Assembly (NCBI RefSeq): GCF_000334895.1
Contig: NZ_BAFM01000002.1
Span: 62,001-126,000, forward strand
Reading direction: 5' to 3'
Origin: Halococcus agarilyticus
Lineage (GTDB): Archaea; Halobacteriota; Halobacteria; Halobacteriales; Halococcaceae
Length of the DNA: 64,000 bases
The translations under genes and the position numbers were made by a program. Within the stretch, counting starts at the first letter, position 1, and every line of letters starts with the position of its first letter. The notes below the pieces were generated by a model. The model was not told the DNA's origin and did no database searches. It saw nothing but the letters and a program-made list of their open reading frames with translations. Shown piece by piece: positions 54,374 to 63,659 of the stretch.

Positions 54374-55708
54374 CTACTCGACGTACCGGTAGGTCCGCTC
54401 GTTCATCGGCCCCTGGCCGTCGCGGACGAACTCGCCGCTGGGTGTCGTAAGCGCCTCGAACTCGTCGTCCTTCGCGTGATTGTGAGCGTCGTGGATCGCC
54501 TCGTACTCCTCGAAGGAGATGTCGCGCCTGGCTTCGAGCTGGTCGTCGATGTCGAGCGCGGCGAGCTCCTCGTCCCAGTTCTCCTGAACGGTCTCGGTGT
54601 GGATCTCGGCCTGTGCGCCGCTGCCGTACGAGCCGACGAGGAGGCGCTCGCCAGCGGCGTCGAGCCTGTCCTCGCGGGCACGACGGAGCGCGCTCAGGCG
54701 GGCGACGTGGACCGAGCCGGTGTACCAGTTGCCGACGTGGCGCGCGATGTCGAGCGTCGGCTCGATCGTGCGATCGTACCACGCGCGGTACTGGTCGGTC
54801 CCCTTCAGCGCGTCCATGTACTCCCGGACGGCGTCGTGGTATGCGGATTCGTCGTCGAACTCGTCGGGGTGAGGCTGGCGGCCGAGCTCGGGTTCGAGTT
54901 CGTCCTCGATCTCCGTGTCGCGGGTCAGGTGGCGGTACGCGAGCATCGCGGCCTTGCGCACCATCCCGGGGAAGGGGGTGTGGAACGGTCCGAACCGGAA
55001 GTCGTCGGGGTGGACCCGACCCGCGACCGACTCGTAATCCTCTAAGGCCTCGCGCATCCGGGCGAGGTAGACCTGGACCGAGCGCTTGCCGTCCACACTG
55101 GGGAACTGCTGGTTCGGCTTGAGGAAGTCGGTCTCGTCGGCGCTGCCGAACCCCTGTTCGACCGAGAGTTCGACGAGGTCGGGGTCCTCGCCGATGAGCA
55201 TGGCGACCGCACCCGCACCCTGCGTTGCCTCGCCGGCGTCGCCGCGGGCGTAGAGCGCGGTGTCGGTGGCGATCACGAGCGCCGACCGACCCCGATTGCG
55301 CCCGGCACGGATCCAGTTGTACGCGTCGTCAAGGCTCTGGGTGCCCGAGATGCACGCGAACTTCCGCTCGCCCTTGTTGGCGTGGTGGAAGTCGTCCTCG
55401 AACACCTTCTCGAGACAGCCCGCGATGTACGTCGAGACGGGTTTGGAGTTGTCGAACGCGCTCTCGGTCGCGACGTCGATCCGGCCGATGTCGGCGGGCT
55501 CCAGTCCTTTGCGCTCCATCAGCTGATGGGCGGCGTTCGCCCCCATCGTGACGATGTCCTCGTGAACGTCGGGGAACGAGCTCGCGTGGAGCCCGAGACC
55601 CTCGGTGTACTTCTCGGGGGATTCGTCCATCGCTGGTGCGAACGTCTCCGCGAGGTCGAGCCGGAGCTTTCCCGCGTGAATCGCCATCGCGTCGATACCG
55701 ACAGTCAT
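54374..55708 (-). CDS. mvaS: Hydroxymethylglutaryl-CoA synthase
   Basis: A 444-residue enzyme that joins acetoacetyl-CoA and acetyl-CoA to HMG-CoA, an early step of the mevalonate route to archaeal isoprenoid lipids. The catalytic Cys lies in KFACISGTQSLDDAYNW. APFHTPFPGM-type (here FGPFHTPFPGMVRKAA) supplies the His, and GNWYTGSVHVARLSAL is also conserved. The acidic surface is typical of the halophilic enzyme. The gene is apparently monocistronic and divergent from nothing close; the TrmB-family regulator gene ends 93 nt upstream on the same strand. Confidence 0.95.
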   Translation of the reverse strand: MTVGIDAMAIHAGKLRLDLAETFAPAMDESPEKYTEGLGLHASSFPDVHEDIVTMGANAAHQLMERKGLEPADIGRIDVATESAFDNSKPVSTYIAGCLEKVFEDDFHHANKGERKFACISGTQSLDDAYNWIRAGRNRGRSALVIATDTALYARGDAGEATQGAGAVAMLIGEDPDLVELSVEQGFGSADETDFLKPNQQFPSVDGKRSVQVYLARMREALEDYESVAGRVHPDDFRFGPFHTPFPGMVRKAAMLAYRHLTRDTEIEDELEPELGRQPHPDEFDDESAYHDAVREYMDALKGTDQYRAWYDRTIEPTLDIARHVGNWYTGSVHVARLSALRRAREDRLDAAGERLLVGSYGSGAQAEIHTETVQENWDEELAALDIDDQLEARRDISFEEYEAIHDAHNHAKDDEFEALTTPSGEFVRDGQGPMNERTYRYVE

Positions 55709-55801
55709 GTCGTCGACCTGTGAGGGGCGGGTATTTGGAGCTGTCGACTCTTGTATCGACGATCGTCGATGTCGGCGGGCAGGGAGAACGGCCGACGAGG
55801 G

Positions 55802-56578
55802 TTATCGATCCACGCCGTCCCCGAGATGCATGTCGAGCCAGACGTCGAGCATGCTCACGAGCACCGCGGCGAAGCCGGTTTCGGCGCTCCAGATCGCGGC
55901 CTCGTGATCTTCGAGATTCCGACCACCGTGGACGCTGAGCAAGAGTGTGTCCGCGTCCACGACGAGGGCGCGCCCGTTGTGTTGGTCCTCGGGGGTGTCG
56001 GGCGCTGCCCGAACCGTCACGTCCGGTGTGTCGGCGAGCCGGTCGCGAACCTCCTCGTTCGCGCTCACCACCGTCACGTCGACGCCGCGGTCGGCCGCCG
56101 TGAGAAGGGCATCGAGGACCCCGTTGCTGAGCGTCGACGGGTCCCGGATGCCGTGCACCACGCGATCGTCGGCTCCTGCGACGAGCTGTTTCACTCGATC
56201 GGTGATGGTGTCCCGACCGCGCACCGTCCAGATGTCCTCCTGGGTTTCGGCCTCGGCGGTGCGTTCGTTCCGGGCGGTCTCGATGTACTCGAACGCCCGC
56301 TCCTCCTCCCGTTCGAGGCGCTCCCTGAGTCGGGTGCGTGCCTCCTCGATCCCGACCGCGCGGTACTGGATCGGGTTCGACTGCTGGATGTCGATGAGAC
56401 CACGCTCGGCGAGGTCCTCGGCCGCACCGTAGACCTGCGAGCGCGGCACCTCGGTGAGCTGGGCGACGTCGCGGACGGTTCCGGAATCGACCCGCTGGAG
56501 CGCGATGAACACCTGCGCCTCGTAGCTCGACAGGCCGAGGCGTTTGAGCGCCGCGACCGCATCGTCGTGGTCGGTCAC
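55802..56578 (-). CDS. TrmB-family transcriptional regulator
   Basis: A 258-residue protein. The N-terminal winged helix (residues 8-80) reads LGLSSYEAQVFIAL, then VPRSQVYGAAEDLAERGLI. A coiled-coil linker (about 95-125) leads to a C-terminal TrmB effector domain with HGIRDPSTLS and DADTLLLSVHGG. It starts with GTG at 56578, which overlaps the stop codon of the exporter gene (GTGA), so it is co-translated with the exporter and probably regulates this operon. The ligand is unknown. Confidence 0.88.
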   Translation of the reverse strand: MTDHDDAVAALKRLGLSSYEAQVFIALQRVDSGTVRDVAQLTEVPRSQVYGAAEDLAERGLIDIQQSNPIQYRAVGIEEARTRLRERLEREEERAFEYIETARNERTAEAETQEDIWTVRGRDTITDRVKQLVAGADDRVVHGIRDPSTLSNGVLDALLTAADRGVDVTVVSANEEVRDRLADTPDVTVRAAPDTPEDQHNGRALVVDADTLLLSVHGGRNLEDHEAAIWSAETGFAAVLVSMLDVWLDMHLGDGVDR

Positions 56579-59022
56579 GCGAAGCGCCCCCAGACCACGA
56601 CCACCGACGGCGTGACGAGGATCGACGCGACGTACGCGAAGAAGATCGTCAGCGCGAGCACGAGCCCGAACTGACCGAGGATCGGCGTGATCGCCAGCGC
56701 GAGCACGCCAATACCTGTGGTGGTCGTGAGCATGCTCCCCGTGAGCGCACCGCCGGTTCCCCGCACCGTCTCTTCGAGCGCGGGGAAGATCGCCTCGTCG
56801 TACTCGTGGTACTCGTCGGCGAAGCGGTGGACGAAGTGTGCTGAGTAGTCGATCCCGAGGCCGATCGCGATCGAGAGGATCGTTGCGGTCAGCGCGTTGA
56901 ACGGGATGCCGAAGAGGCGCATCGAGCCCGCGAGCAGCGCGACCGAGACCACGATCGGCACGAGGTTGACGATCCCGAGCGACGGGCGGCCCTCGATGAC
57001 GTAGTAGATCAGGACGAGGAAGATCGCCGTGACGACGAACGCCGCGATCAGGCTCTCGATCGCCGACGTGAGGATCGTCCCCGACACCGACTGGAGGACG
57101 AGCGTCTGGCCGGTGGCGGTCGCCGTGAACCGGTACCGATCGGCGAGCGCGCGCGCGTCGTTCGTGATCTCGTCCTGGGTGGCGCTCGACTCGGTCGTGT
57201 ACACCACCTGCGTGCTCCGATAGTCCTCGGTGATGTACTGGAGCGCCTGGGCGCGATACGGCGAGTCGAGCAGCTCGTCGTACACCGTTTCGAGGTTGTT
57301 CTCGGGCACGCCGTCGCCGTCGGGATCGTTGCGTGCGACCAGTGCGGCGAACTCGGGCGACTGCTCGGCGTAGGTCTCGATCACGCCGATGATGCTCTCG
57401 GGGTCGGCCTCGCGACCGCTCGACACGATCGCGTCGGGCGGGTCCTCGTTGGCGCGCTGGATCGCCTCCAAGGCGTAGTCCTCGCGTAACGGTCCCTCGG
57501 CGTACACGATCACCGAACTCCCTTGGGTGGTGCTGAAACGCTCTTCGAGGAAGTTGGTGGTGTCGGTCACCGTGTACTCGCCGGGGGCGAACGGCTCGGG
57601 CAGTCCCTCGACGTAGTCGGGGATGTCCTCGGGCGGCAGGAAGTCGTCCTGGGAGAAGGAGGTGTCGACGCCGGTGGCGTAAAACCCCGACGCCACCGAC
57701 ACGACGAGCGTCACGACGAGCAGCGCGTACGGCGCACGCCTGGCGGCTCCGACGCCGACGAGGAGGACGCGTCCGAGCAGCGACCCCTCCGAGCCGAGCG
57801 GCGAGAGGCCGAACTCCGGGATTCCATAGGTCGCCCGGAGCTGGTCGGCCCACACCTTCGCCGCCGGAAGGAAGATCCCGAAGATCAGGAAGGTGAACAC
57901 GATCCCGACCGCGGCGATCAGCCCGAACTGCCGGATCGGCTGGAGGTCGCTGATGCCGTTCGCGGCGAACCCCACCACGGTGGTGCCGGTGACGATGAAG
58001 AAGGCCACCAGCAGCTGGTCGGTCGCGGTCCGCATCGACCTCTCGATGTCGATCCCCTGCACCCGCTCCTCGCGATACCGGTTGATCGCGTGGATGCCGA
58101 AGTCGATCCCGACCGCGAGCAGGAGTGGCGGCACGGCGATCAGCATCTGGGAGAACGGCAGTCCCGCCAGTCCAGTAAAGCCGAACGTCCAGACGACCGC
58201 CATCACGAGCGAGAGCACACCCAGGAGGAGGTCGATCGGGTCGCGGTAGGCGAACACGAGAAAGACCAGAATCAGGAGCGCGGCCGCCGGCACCACGATG
58301 ATCAGGGAGTCGAAGATGATGCTGGTGAACTCGTCGGAGACGATCCCGCTGCCGAACACCCGGATGTCGCTGTCGACGGTGTCGACGACTTCTTGCGAGC
58401 GGGTCTGGATCGCGGTCAGCGGACTCTCGCCGCCCGTACCGGCTGCCGAGGTCGAGACGCCACCCAGCACGTCGTGCTGAACGGTCCCGATCGTCGCGGA
58501 GGCCGACGCCGACTCCCGGTTGAAGTCGTTGCTCACGAGCCCGGTGAACCCGGGTCCGGCGGCGGCTCGCTGGATCGCCGCTTCGATCGTCGACGGCGTC
58601 GCGCCTTCGAGCGTCCGGATCTGTGCGTCGAGCGTCGTCGCGGTCGGATCGATCGTCTGGGCGACGATGCTCGCGGCGCTCGACGACGACACCACCCGGA
58701 GCGACTCGGTGTTCTCGAGTCGCTGCTGGGCTTCGAGCATCGCCAACAGCTCCTCTTTGGCGAGCACGTTCGAGCCCGACTGGATGAGCTGGGTGCTGCC
58801 GTTCGCGGACTCGAACGTCGCCGAGAACTCCTGGTCAATCTCGTCGAGCGCGTCCTGTGCGGGGCTGTCCTGGGTGAACTGGCTGGTGCCGGCGTCGGTC
58901 GAGATGTTGGCGAGGCCGACCGCGAAGACGGCCGTCAAGACGAGGAACACGAGGATCACCGTGCGCGGGCGCTCGGTGATCCACTCGTCGACCCGATCGA
59001 TGTATCGCTGGTACTCGACCAT
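56575..59022 (-). CDS. RND/MMPL superfamily exporter
   Basis: An 815-residue membrane protein with two homologous halves. Each half has one helix, a large extracytoplasmic loop (about 40-235 and 440-630) and five helices. The transport motif GIDFGIHAINRYREE in the first half and GLGIDYSAHFVHRFADE in the second are the SSD/MMPL-type charged helices. It may move lipids or hydrophobic molecules across or out of the membrane. It lies 12 nt after the secreted repeat protein gene and overlaps the TrmB gene by four bases, suggesting a dedicated three-part system. Confidence 0.9.
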   Translation of the reverse strand: MVEYQRYIDRVDEWITERPRTVILVFLVLTAVFAVGLANISTDAGTSQFTQDSPAQDALDEIDQEFSATFESANGSTQLIQSGSNVLAKEELLAMLEAQQRLENTESLRVVSSSSAASIVAQTIDPTATTLDAQIRTLEGATPSTIEAAIQRAAAGPGFTGLVSNDFNRESASASATIGTVQHDVLGGVSTSAAGTGGESPLTAIQTRSQEVVDTVDSDIRVFGSGIVSDEFTSIIFDSLIIVVPAAALLILVFLVFAYRDPIDLLLGVLSLVMAVVWTFGFTGLAGLPFSQMLIAVPPLLLAVGIDFGIHAINRYREERVQGIDIERSMRTATDQLLVAFFIVTGTTVVGFAANGISDLQPIRQFGLIAAVGIVFTFLIFGIFLPAAKVWADQLRATYGIPEFGLSPLGSEGSLLGRVLLVGVGAARRAPYALLVVTLVVSVASGFYATGVDTSFSQDDFLPPEDIPDYVEGLPEPFAPGEYTVTDTTNFLEERFSTTQGSSVIVYAEGPLREDYALEAIQRANEDPPDAIVSSGREADPESIIGVIETYAEQSPEFAALVARNDPDGDGVPENNLETVYDELLDSPYRAQALQYITEDYRSTQVVYTTESSATQDEITNDARALADRYRFTATATGQTLVLQSVSGTILTSAIESLIAAFVVTAIFLVLIYYVIEGRPSLGIVNLVPIVVSVALLAGSMRLFGIPFNALTATILSIAIGLGIDYSAHFVHRFADEYHEYDEAIFPALEETVRGTGGALTGSMLTTTTGIGVLALAITPILGQFGLVLALTIFFAYVASILVTPSVVVVWGRFA

Positions 59023-59034
59023 CTCAGTCCTCGC

Positions 59035-62000
59035 TCACCGTCTCGACCAGACCCAGCCGACGCCGAGCAGTACGAGAAGCGCGGCGAGCCCGCCCATCAC
59101 CGACAGCGAGGACAGGATCCCGCCGCCGTCGGTGGCCGTGACCTCGATCGGGACGTCGTAGGTCTCCGAGAGCGCCGAGTCCCCGTCGGCCGTGTCGTAC
59201 TGGAAGTCGACCGACAGCGGGTACTGGCCCTCACCGTCGCCGCTCGCGCTCACCTCGAAGGCGATCTGCTTCGTCTCGCCCGGCCCGAGCCGCGCGATGT
59301 ACGCCTCGTCGCTCCCGAGCGAGAGCGGCGCATCGGCGAACGCCTTGGCGTTGACGTTGCTGACTGTGGTGTCGCGGTTGTTGGTCACGTCGAGCGTCAC
59401 CGTTTCCGAGGAGCCCGAGTCGACGGTCGCGTTCCGCGGTTCGACCGTGAACTCGTCGCGTCCCGGCTCGATCGCGACCTGGGCGTCGAGCGTCCCGCTC
59501 CGGCGCGGGTCGCCGTTCGCGTTGTCGTACTCCACGACGAACGAGAACTGGCGCTGGCCCGCCGCGGCACCCTCGGTGATCTCGACCGGGAAGGAGACGT
59601 TCGTTGCCTCACCCGCCGGGAGATCGCCGATCGCGACCTCGGTCTCCTGCGGTTCGAGGTTCTCACCGCGCGCGACGAGCTGCACCACCGCGTTCCGGAC
59701 GTCCTGGGGACCCCCGTTCGCGATCGTCGCGGTGACGTTGCCCTCGTCGCCCACTCGGAGCGTGCTGGCGGCGTTTTCGATCTCGAACGCCTGTTCTGGC
59801 TGTGGCGTGACGCCGATCGTGAACGGCCCGCCGCGAGCGGGATCACCGTCGGCATCGTCGTACGACACGGAGGCCCGGAACGGATAGCTCTGCACGTCGG
59901 TCGTGTTGCTCGCGGTCGCGTTGAACGTGATCGTGCGCTGTGCGCCCGTCGGCCAGTCGCCGACGAACTGGGTCGCGTTCGCGGTCCGGCCGAAGGTGAT
60001 GTCCGGGGTGAGCGACTGGAGCGAGACGGTCGCCGCGGAGGCGTTCGCGCCCGTGTTCTCGAGCGTCACCGAGATCGGTCCCTCATCGCCGATCTGGACC
60101 CCCGAGTTCGTCCCCACGACCCGGAACTCGTCGACCGATTCGCCCGGCGTGACGCCGAACGCGAGCGGTCCCGATCGTGCGGGATCGCCCTCGGCATCGT
60201 CGTAGGTCAGCGACGTCTGGAGCGGGTACGTCGTCCCGGCCGCGCTCTCGGCGGCAGTCACCTCGTACTCGAAGGTCCGCGTCTCGGTCACGTTCCACTC
60301 CTCGACGAACGCGGTGGCGTTCGCCGACCGGCCGAACAGGATCCCGCTCGAAAGCGACTGGAACGAGACCCGAGTATCGGTGACGTTCCCGCCGGTGTTG
60401 TTGATCGTGACCGCGAGCCGGCCCTGATCGCCGGCCTCGACGTCGGCATCGACCGACTCGATCTCGAAGTCGTCGCTCTCCTCGCCGATCTCGACGCGTG
60501 CGTTGAGCGTCCCGCTCCGCATCGGGTTGCCGTCGGCATCGTAGTACTGCACCGTGAGCGGGAGCTGGCGCAGTCCCGGCTCGGCCTCGCTGTCGACGAT
60601 CACCGGGAGTTCGAACGCCTCGGACTGGCCGGGATCGAGGTCGCCGAGCACGACCTGGGTCTGACGGGGCAGCACGTCGGGCGTGGCGTTCGGCGAAACG
60701 GTGAGAACCGCGTCGGTGGCGGCGTTCGGGCCCTCGTTGGTGATGACGCCCGAGACGGTGCCGGACTCGCCGACCGCGAGGTCGCCGTCGACGTTCCCGA
60801 GCGAGAACGACTGCTCGCCAGTCGGCGCGACGCCGAACGTGGCGGGGCCGAGCTGTGCCGCGTTCCCGTCGCCGTCCTCGTACGAAACGGTGGCCTGGAT
60901 CGGGTACTCGGTCGTGTCGGCGGTGGGAGCGGCCCGCATCGTCACCTCGATCGTCTTCGTCTCGCCCGCGTCCCAGTCGCCGACGAACCGACTGGTGTTC
61001 GGCGACTGACCGAACAGGAGATCGCCCGAGAGCGACTGGAGATTGACGCTCGCGTCGGTCGCGTCCTCGCCGGTGTTTTCGAGCGTCACCGAGACGGTCC
61101 CGGTGCCGCCGACCGGGACGTCCGAATCGACCGAAACCACCGAGAGGTCGCTGCTCGCCTCGTCGGGCGTGACGCCGAACGTGAGCGGGGCGGACTGGGC
61201 GGGGTTGCCGTCGTCGTCCTGATACGAAACCGTGGTCTGGATCGGGTACTCGGCGGTGTCGGCCGTCGGTGCGGCCTGCACCGCGACCTCCACGGTTTTC
61301 GACTCGCCCTCGTCCCAGTCGCCGACGAACCGGCTCGTGCTCACCGCCTGGCCGAAGGCGAGATCGCCCGAGAGCGACTGGAGGTTCACGACCGCGTCGG
61401 TCGCATCCTCGCCGGTGTTCTCGATGGTGAGCGAGACGGTGCCGGTCTCGCCGATCGTCACGTCGCTGTCGACGCCCGTGACGTTGAACTCCGCATCGGG
61501 CGAGGCAGCCTGCGCACCGCCACCGGCCCCTGCACCACCGCTGCCGGCTCCTGCGCCGCTACCGGCCCCCGCACCGCTCGCTCCGGCCGCACCGGCCCCT
61601 GCGCCGCCACCGCCAGCACCGGCGCTCCCGCTCGCACCGCTGCCGCCCGCACTCGCACCGCTACCGGCTCCTGCACCGCTTCCCGCTTGTGCGCCGCCGG
61701 CCTGACTCCCACCACGCGATTGGGTGCCGGCCTGCGCGCCGACGGTCTGCGCGCCGCTGGCTTGCGCACTGTCAGTCTGTGCGCCGCCAGCCTGTGCGCC
61801 ACCGGATCGCTGCGCACCGGCTTGGGCGGTGCTGGCTCCCTGGTCGCCCGCGCCTGCGGCCGCCTGGCTTCCGCGCGAGCCCGAAGCACCGTCCCCGGAC
61901 GGCGCGCCGTCACCCGTTGCTCCGTCGGTCGTCGCGTTCTCACTACCGGCGGCCGAGGAATCGCTGTCCGGTTCCGACGTCGCCGTCGGCGTCCGGGTCT

Positions 62001-62364
62001 CCGTGGCCGTCGGTGTCTCCGTTGACGATGACGTCTCGGTGGCCGTCGCGGTCGTCGTGGCCGTGGTCGTCGCGGCCGTGGTCGTTCCGTTGGCGTCGTC
62101 GGTGCTCGTGTTTCGCGGCGTCGTGGTCGTCAAGGAATCGTTCGATGACGAGTCGTTTGATGACGAGTCGGTCGTCGACGCGTTCATGATGGCGTCGATG
62201 TCGATCGACTCGTTGTCGTCGGTCGGGTGAACATCCGTCGTCGGTGCCGACCCCTCGGTGGTCGCGTTGGCCGAGGCGTTCGCGTCGTTCGCGACGACGC
62301 CGGCGACGCTGCCCTGGATCACGAGCAGTCCGACGAGGAGGACGAAGACGGTCGAGCGGTTCAT
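59035..62364 (-). CDS. Large secreted repeat protein with C-terminal membrane anchor (COG1361-like)
   Basis: A 1109-residue exported protein. Residues 1-25 are a signal peptide. Residues 35-150 are Thr/Ser/Asn-rich, likely glycosylated. Residues 155-288 are an almost pure Gly/Ala/Ser/Gln spacer. Residues 291-1080 are seven beta-sandwich repeats of about 112 residues, and a final helix (about 1083-1106) anchors it, followed by Arg-Arg. The repeats fall into two classes in the order A-A-B-A-A-B plus a divergent last one. They recall COG1361/CARDB S-layer-type domains. It probably stands on the cell surface as a partner of the exporter encoded next. The ATG at 62364 precedes the signal peptide exactly. 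Confidence 0.88.
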   Translation of the reverse strand: MNRSTVFVLLVGLLVIQGSVAGVVANDANASANATTEGSAPTTDVHPTDDNESIDIDAIMNASTTDSSSNDSSSNDSLTTTTPRNTSTDDANGTTTAATTTATTTATATETSSSTETPTATETRTPTATSEPDSDSSAAGSENATTDGATGDGAPSGDGASGSRGSQAAAGAGDQGASTAQAGAQRSGGAQAGGAQTDSAQASGAQTVGAQAGTQSRGGSQAGGAQAGSGAGAGSGASAGGSGASGSAGAGGGGAGAGAAGASGAGAGSGAGAGSGGAGAGGGAQAASPDAEFNVTGVDSDVTIGETGTVSLTIENTGEDATDAVVNLQSLSGDLAFGQAVSTSRFVGDWDEGESKTVEVAVQAAPTADTAEYPIQTTVSYQDDDGNPAQSAPLTFGVTPDEASSDLSVVSVDSDVPVGGTGTVSVTLENTGEDATDASVNLQSLSGDLLFGQSPNTSRFVGDWDAGETKTIEVTMRAAPTADTTEYPIQATVSYEDGDGNAAQLGPATFGVAPTGEQSFSLGNVDGDLAVGESGTVSGVITNEGPNAATDAVLTVSPNATPDVLPRQTQVVLGDLDPGQSEAFELPVIVDSEAEPGLRQLPLTVQYYDADGNPMRSGTLNARVEIGEESDDFEIESVDADVEAGDQGRLAVTINNTGGNVTDTRVSFQSLSSGILFGRSANATAFVEEWNVTETRTFEYEVTAAESAAGTTYPLQTSLTYDDAEGDPARSGPLAFGVTPGESVDEFRVVGTNSGVQIGDEGPISVTLENTGANASAATVSLQSLTPDITFGRTANATQFVGDWPTGAQRTITFNATASNTTDVQSYPFRASVSYDDADGDPARGGPFTIGVTPQPEQAFEIENAASTLRVGDEGNVTATIANGGPQDVRNAVVQLVARGENLEPQETEVAIGDLPAGEATNVSFPVEITEGAAAGQRQFSFVVEYDNANGDPRRSGTLDAQVAIEPGRDEFTVEPRNATVDSGSSETVTLDVTNNRDTTVSNVNAKAFADAPLSLGSDEAYIARLGPGETKQIAFEVSASGDGEGQYPLSVDFQYDTADGDSALSETYDVPIEVTATDGGGILSSLSVMGGLAALLVLLGVGWVWSRR

Positions 62365-62531
62365 CTGAGTCCCCACCGCCGAGGCGGAGACGCGGTGTTG
62401 GGTGGCATGTGTGGGCTGTTTCCGTCGAGTGCGACGTAGCGGCTGGCTCCCATGGAAGGCTTGTACTACTTTGCTACTAACAGCGATGAGGCATAACGGC
62501 TTCGGTGTCGAACCACCCTGCGGACGGTGCA

Positions 62532-62540
62532 CGCTTTTCC
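62532..62540 (+). promoter_or_regulatory. TATA-like box of the enolase-superfamily gene
   Basis: CGCTTTTCC centred 27 nt before the ATG at 62563. Confidence 0.5.
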
Positions 62541-62562
62541 CGGTCGGGGGCGTCGGAGCGGT

Positions 62563-63615
62563 ATGACGCTGTACGACCGGATCGGCGATCTCGACGTGAC
62601 GATCGACGGCTGGGATCTCGACCGCCGAGTCCGGGATACGTCGAGCGGGTTCGAGCGCGTGACGACGGTGATCTCGCTCCACGGCGACGGCGAGGTCGGG
62701 CGCGGCGAGGACGTCACCTACGAGGCCGACGAGCACCACAGTTTGATCGACGCAGCACCCGACGTCGTGCCGACCGGGGCGACGACTCACCGCGAGTTCG
62801 CCGCCCACGTCGGGGACACCGACCTCTTCTTCGGCCGCGACCTCGACCGCGACGCGTTCCGGGATTACCGCCGGTGGGCCTTCGAGAGCGCGGCGCTCGA
62901 CCTCGCGCTCCGCCAGGCCGACACGGACCTCGCCAGCGCGCTCGATCGGGAGTACGACGAGGTCCGGTTCGTCGCCAGCACTCGCCTCGGCGACCCGCCG
63001 ACGTTCGATCGAGTCGAGGCGTTCCTCGACCGCGATCCGGCGCTGGAGTTCAAACTCGATCCGACATCGGACTGGTCGACGGATCTGATCGAACGCCTCG
63101 CCGACACCGGCCGGGTCCGGGTGCTCGATCTCAAGGGTCAGTACCGCGGAACGAGCGTGGACCAGGCGGCCGATCCCGACCTCTACGAGCGAGTGATCGA
63201 GGGGGTCCCCGACGCGACGATCGAGGACCCCGCGCTCACCGAGGAAACCCGCCCGCTGTTCGACGGACACGAAGAACGTGTCTCGTGGGACGCCCCGATC
63301 CACGGCGTCGAGACCGTCGAGAGCCTCCCGTGGGAGCCGAGCGTGCTCAACGTCAAACCCTCCCGGTTCGGCTCGGTCGAATCGCTGTTCGAGACCATCG
63401 AGTACTGCCGCGAACACGACATCGAGTGCTACGGCGGCGGCCAGTTCGAACTCGACGTCGGCCGCGAGCACCTCCACGCGCTCGCCTCGCTGTTCTACCC
63501 CGACGCTCCCAACGACGTCGCCCCGCGGGCGTACAACGATCCCGACCTCGCCGAGGATCTCCCGACGAGCCCGCTCGCCCCGCCGTCAACGCCTACTGGA
63601 CTCGGGTGGCGCTGA
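62563..63615 (+). CDS. Enolase-superfamily-like protein
   Basis: A 350-residue protein that looks like a mandelate racemase/muconate lactonising-type barrel: an N-terminal capping region with GEVGRGEDVTYE, then a barrel with EFKLDPTSDW (Lys in the first acid/base position), VLDLKGQY, IEDPAL and WDAPIHGVE. The Asp-Glu-Glu/Asp metal set is only partly recognisable, so activity is uncertain. Some archaeal relatives carry this form with no assigned reaction. The ATG is leaderless. Confidence 0.72.
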   Translation: MTLYDRIGDLDVTIDGWDLDRRVRDTSSGFERVTTVISLHGDGEVGRGEDVTYEADEHHSLIDAAPDVVPTGATTHREFAAHVGDTDLFFGRDLDRDAFRDYRRWAFESAALDLALRQADTDLASALDREYDEVRFVASTRLGDPPTFDRVEAFLDRDPALEFKLDPTSDWSTDLIERLADTGRVRVLDLKGQYRGTSVDQAADPDLYERVIEGVPDATIEDPALTEETRPLFDGHEERVSWDAPIHGVETVESLPWEPSVLNVKPSRFGSVESLFETIEYCREHDIECYGGGQFELDVGREHLHALASLFYPDAPNDVAPRAYNDPDLAEDLPTSPLAPPSTPTGLGWR

Positions 63616-63659
63616 CTCGCGGCGTCCGTCGCGGCTCGACTCCGACCCGTTCGAACCGA

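Noticed and set aside
57523-62025. Open frame of 1500 codons on the plus strand
   Set aside because: It lies antisense to the exporter and the secreted repeat protein, which have clear signal peptides, helices and family motifs. Its own translation is Arg/Asp/Val-rich without domains, a normal artefact of high GC at third codon positions.
62365-63477. N-terminal extension of the secreted repeat protein
   Set aside because: The minus-strand frame stays open for another 370 codons, but this region is antisense to the enolase-like gene, and the signal peptide starts at the ATG at 62364.
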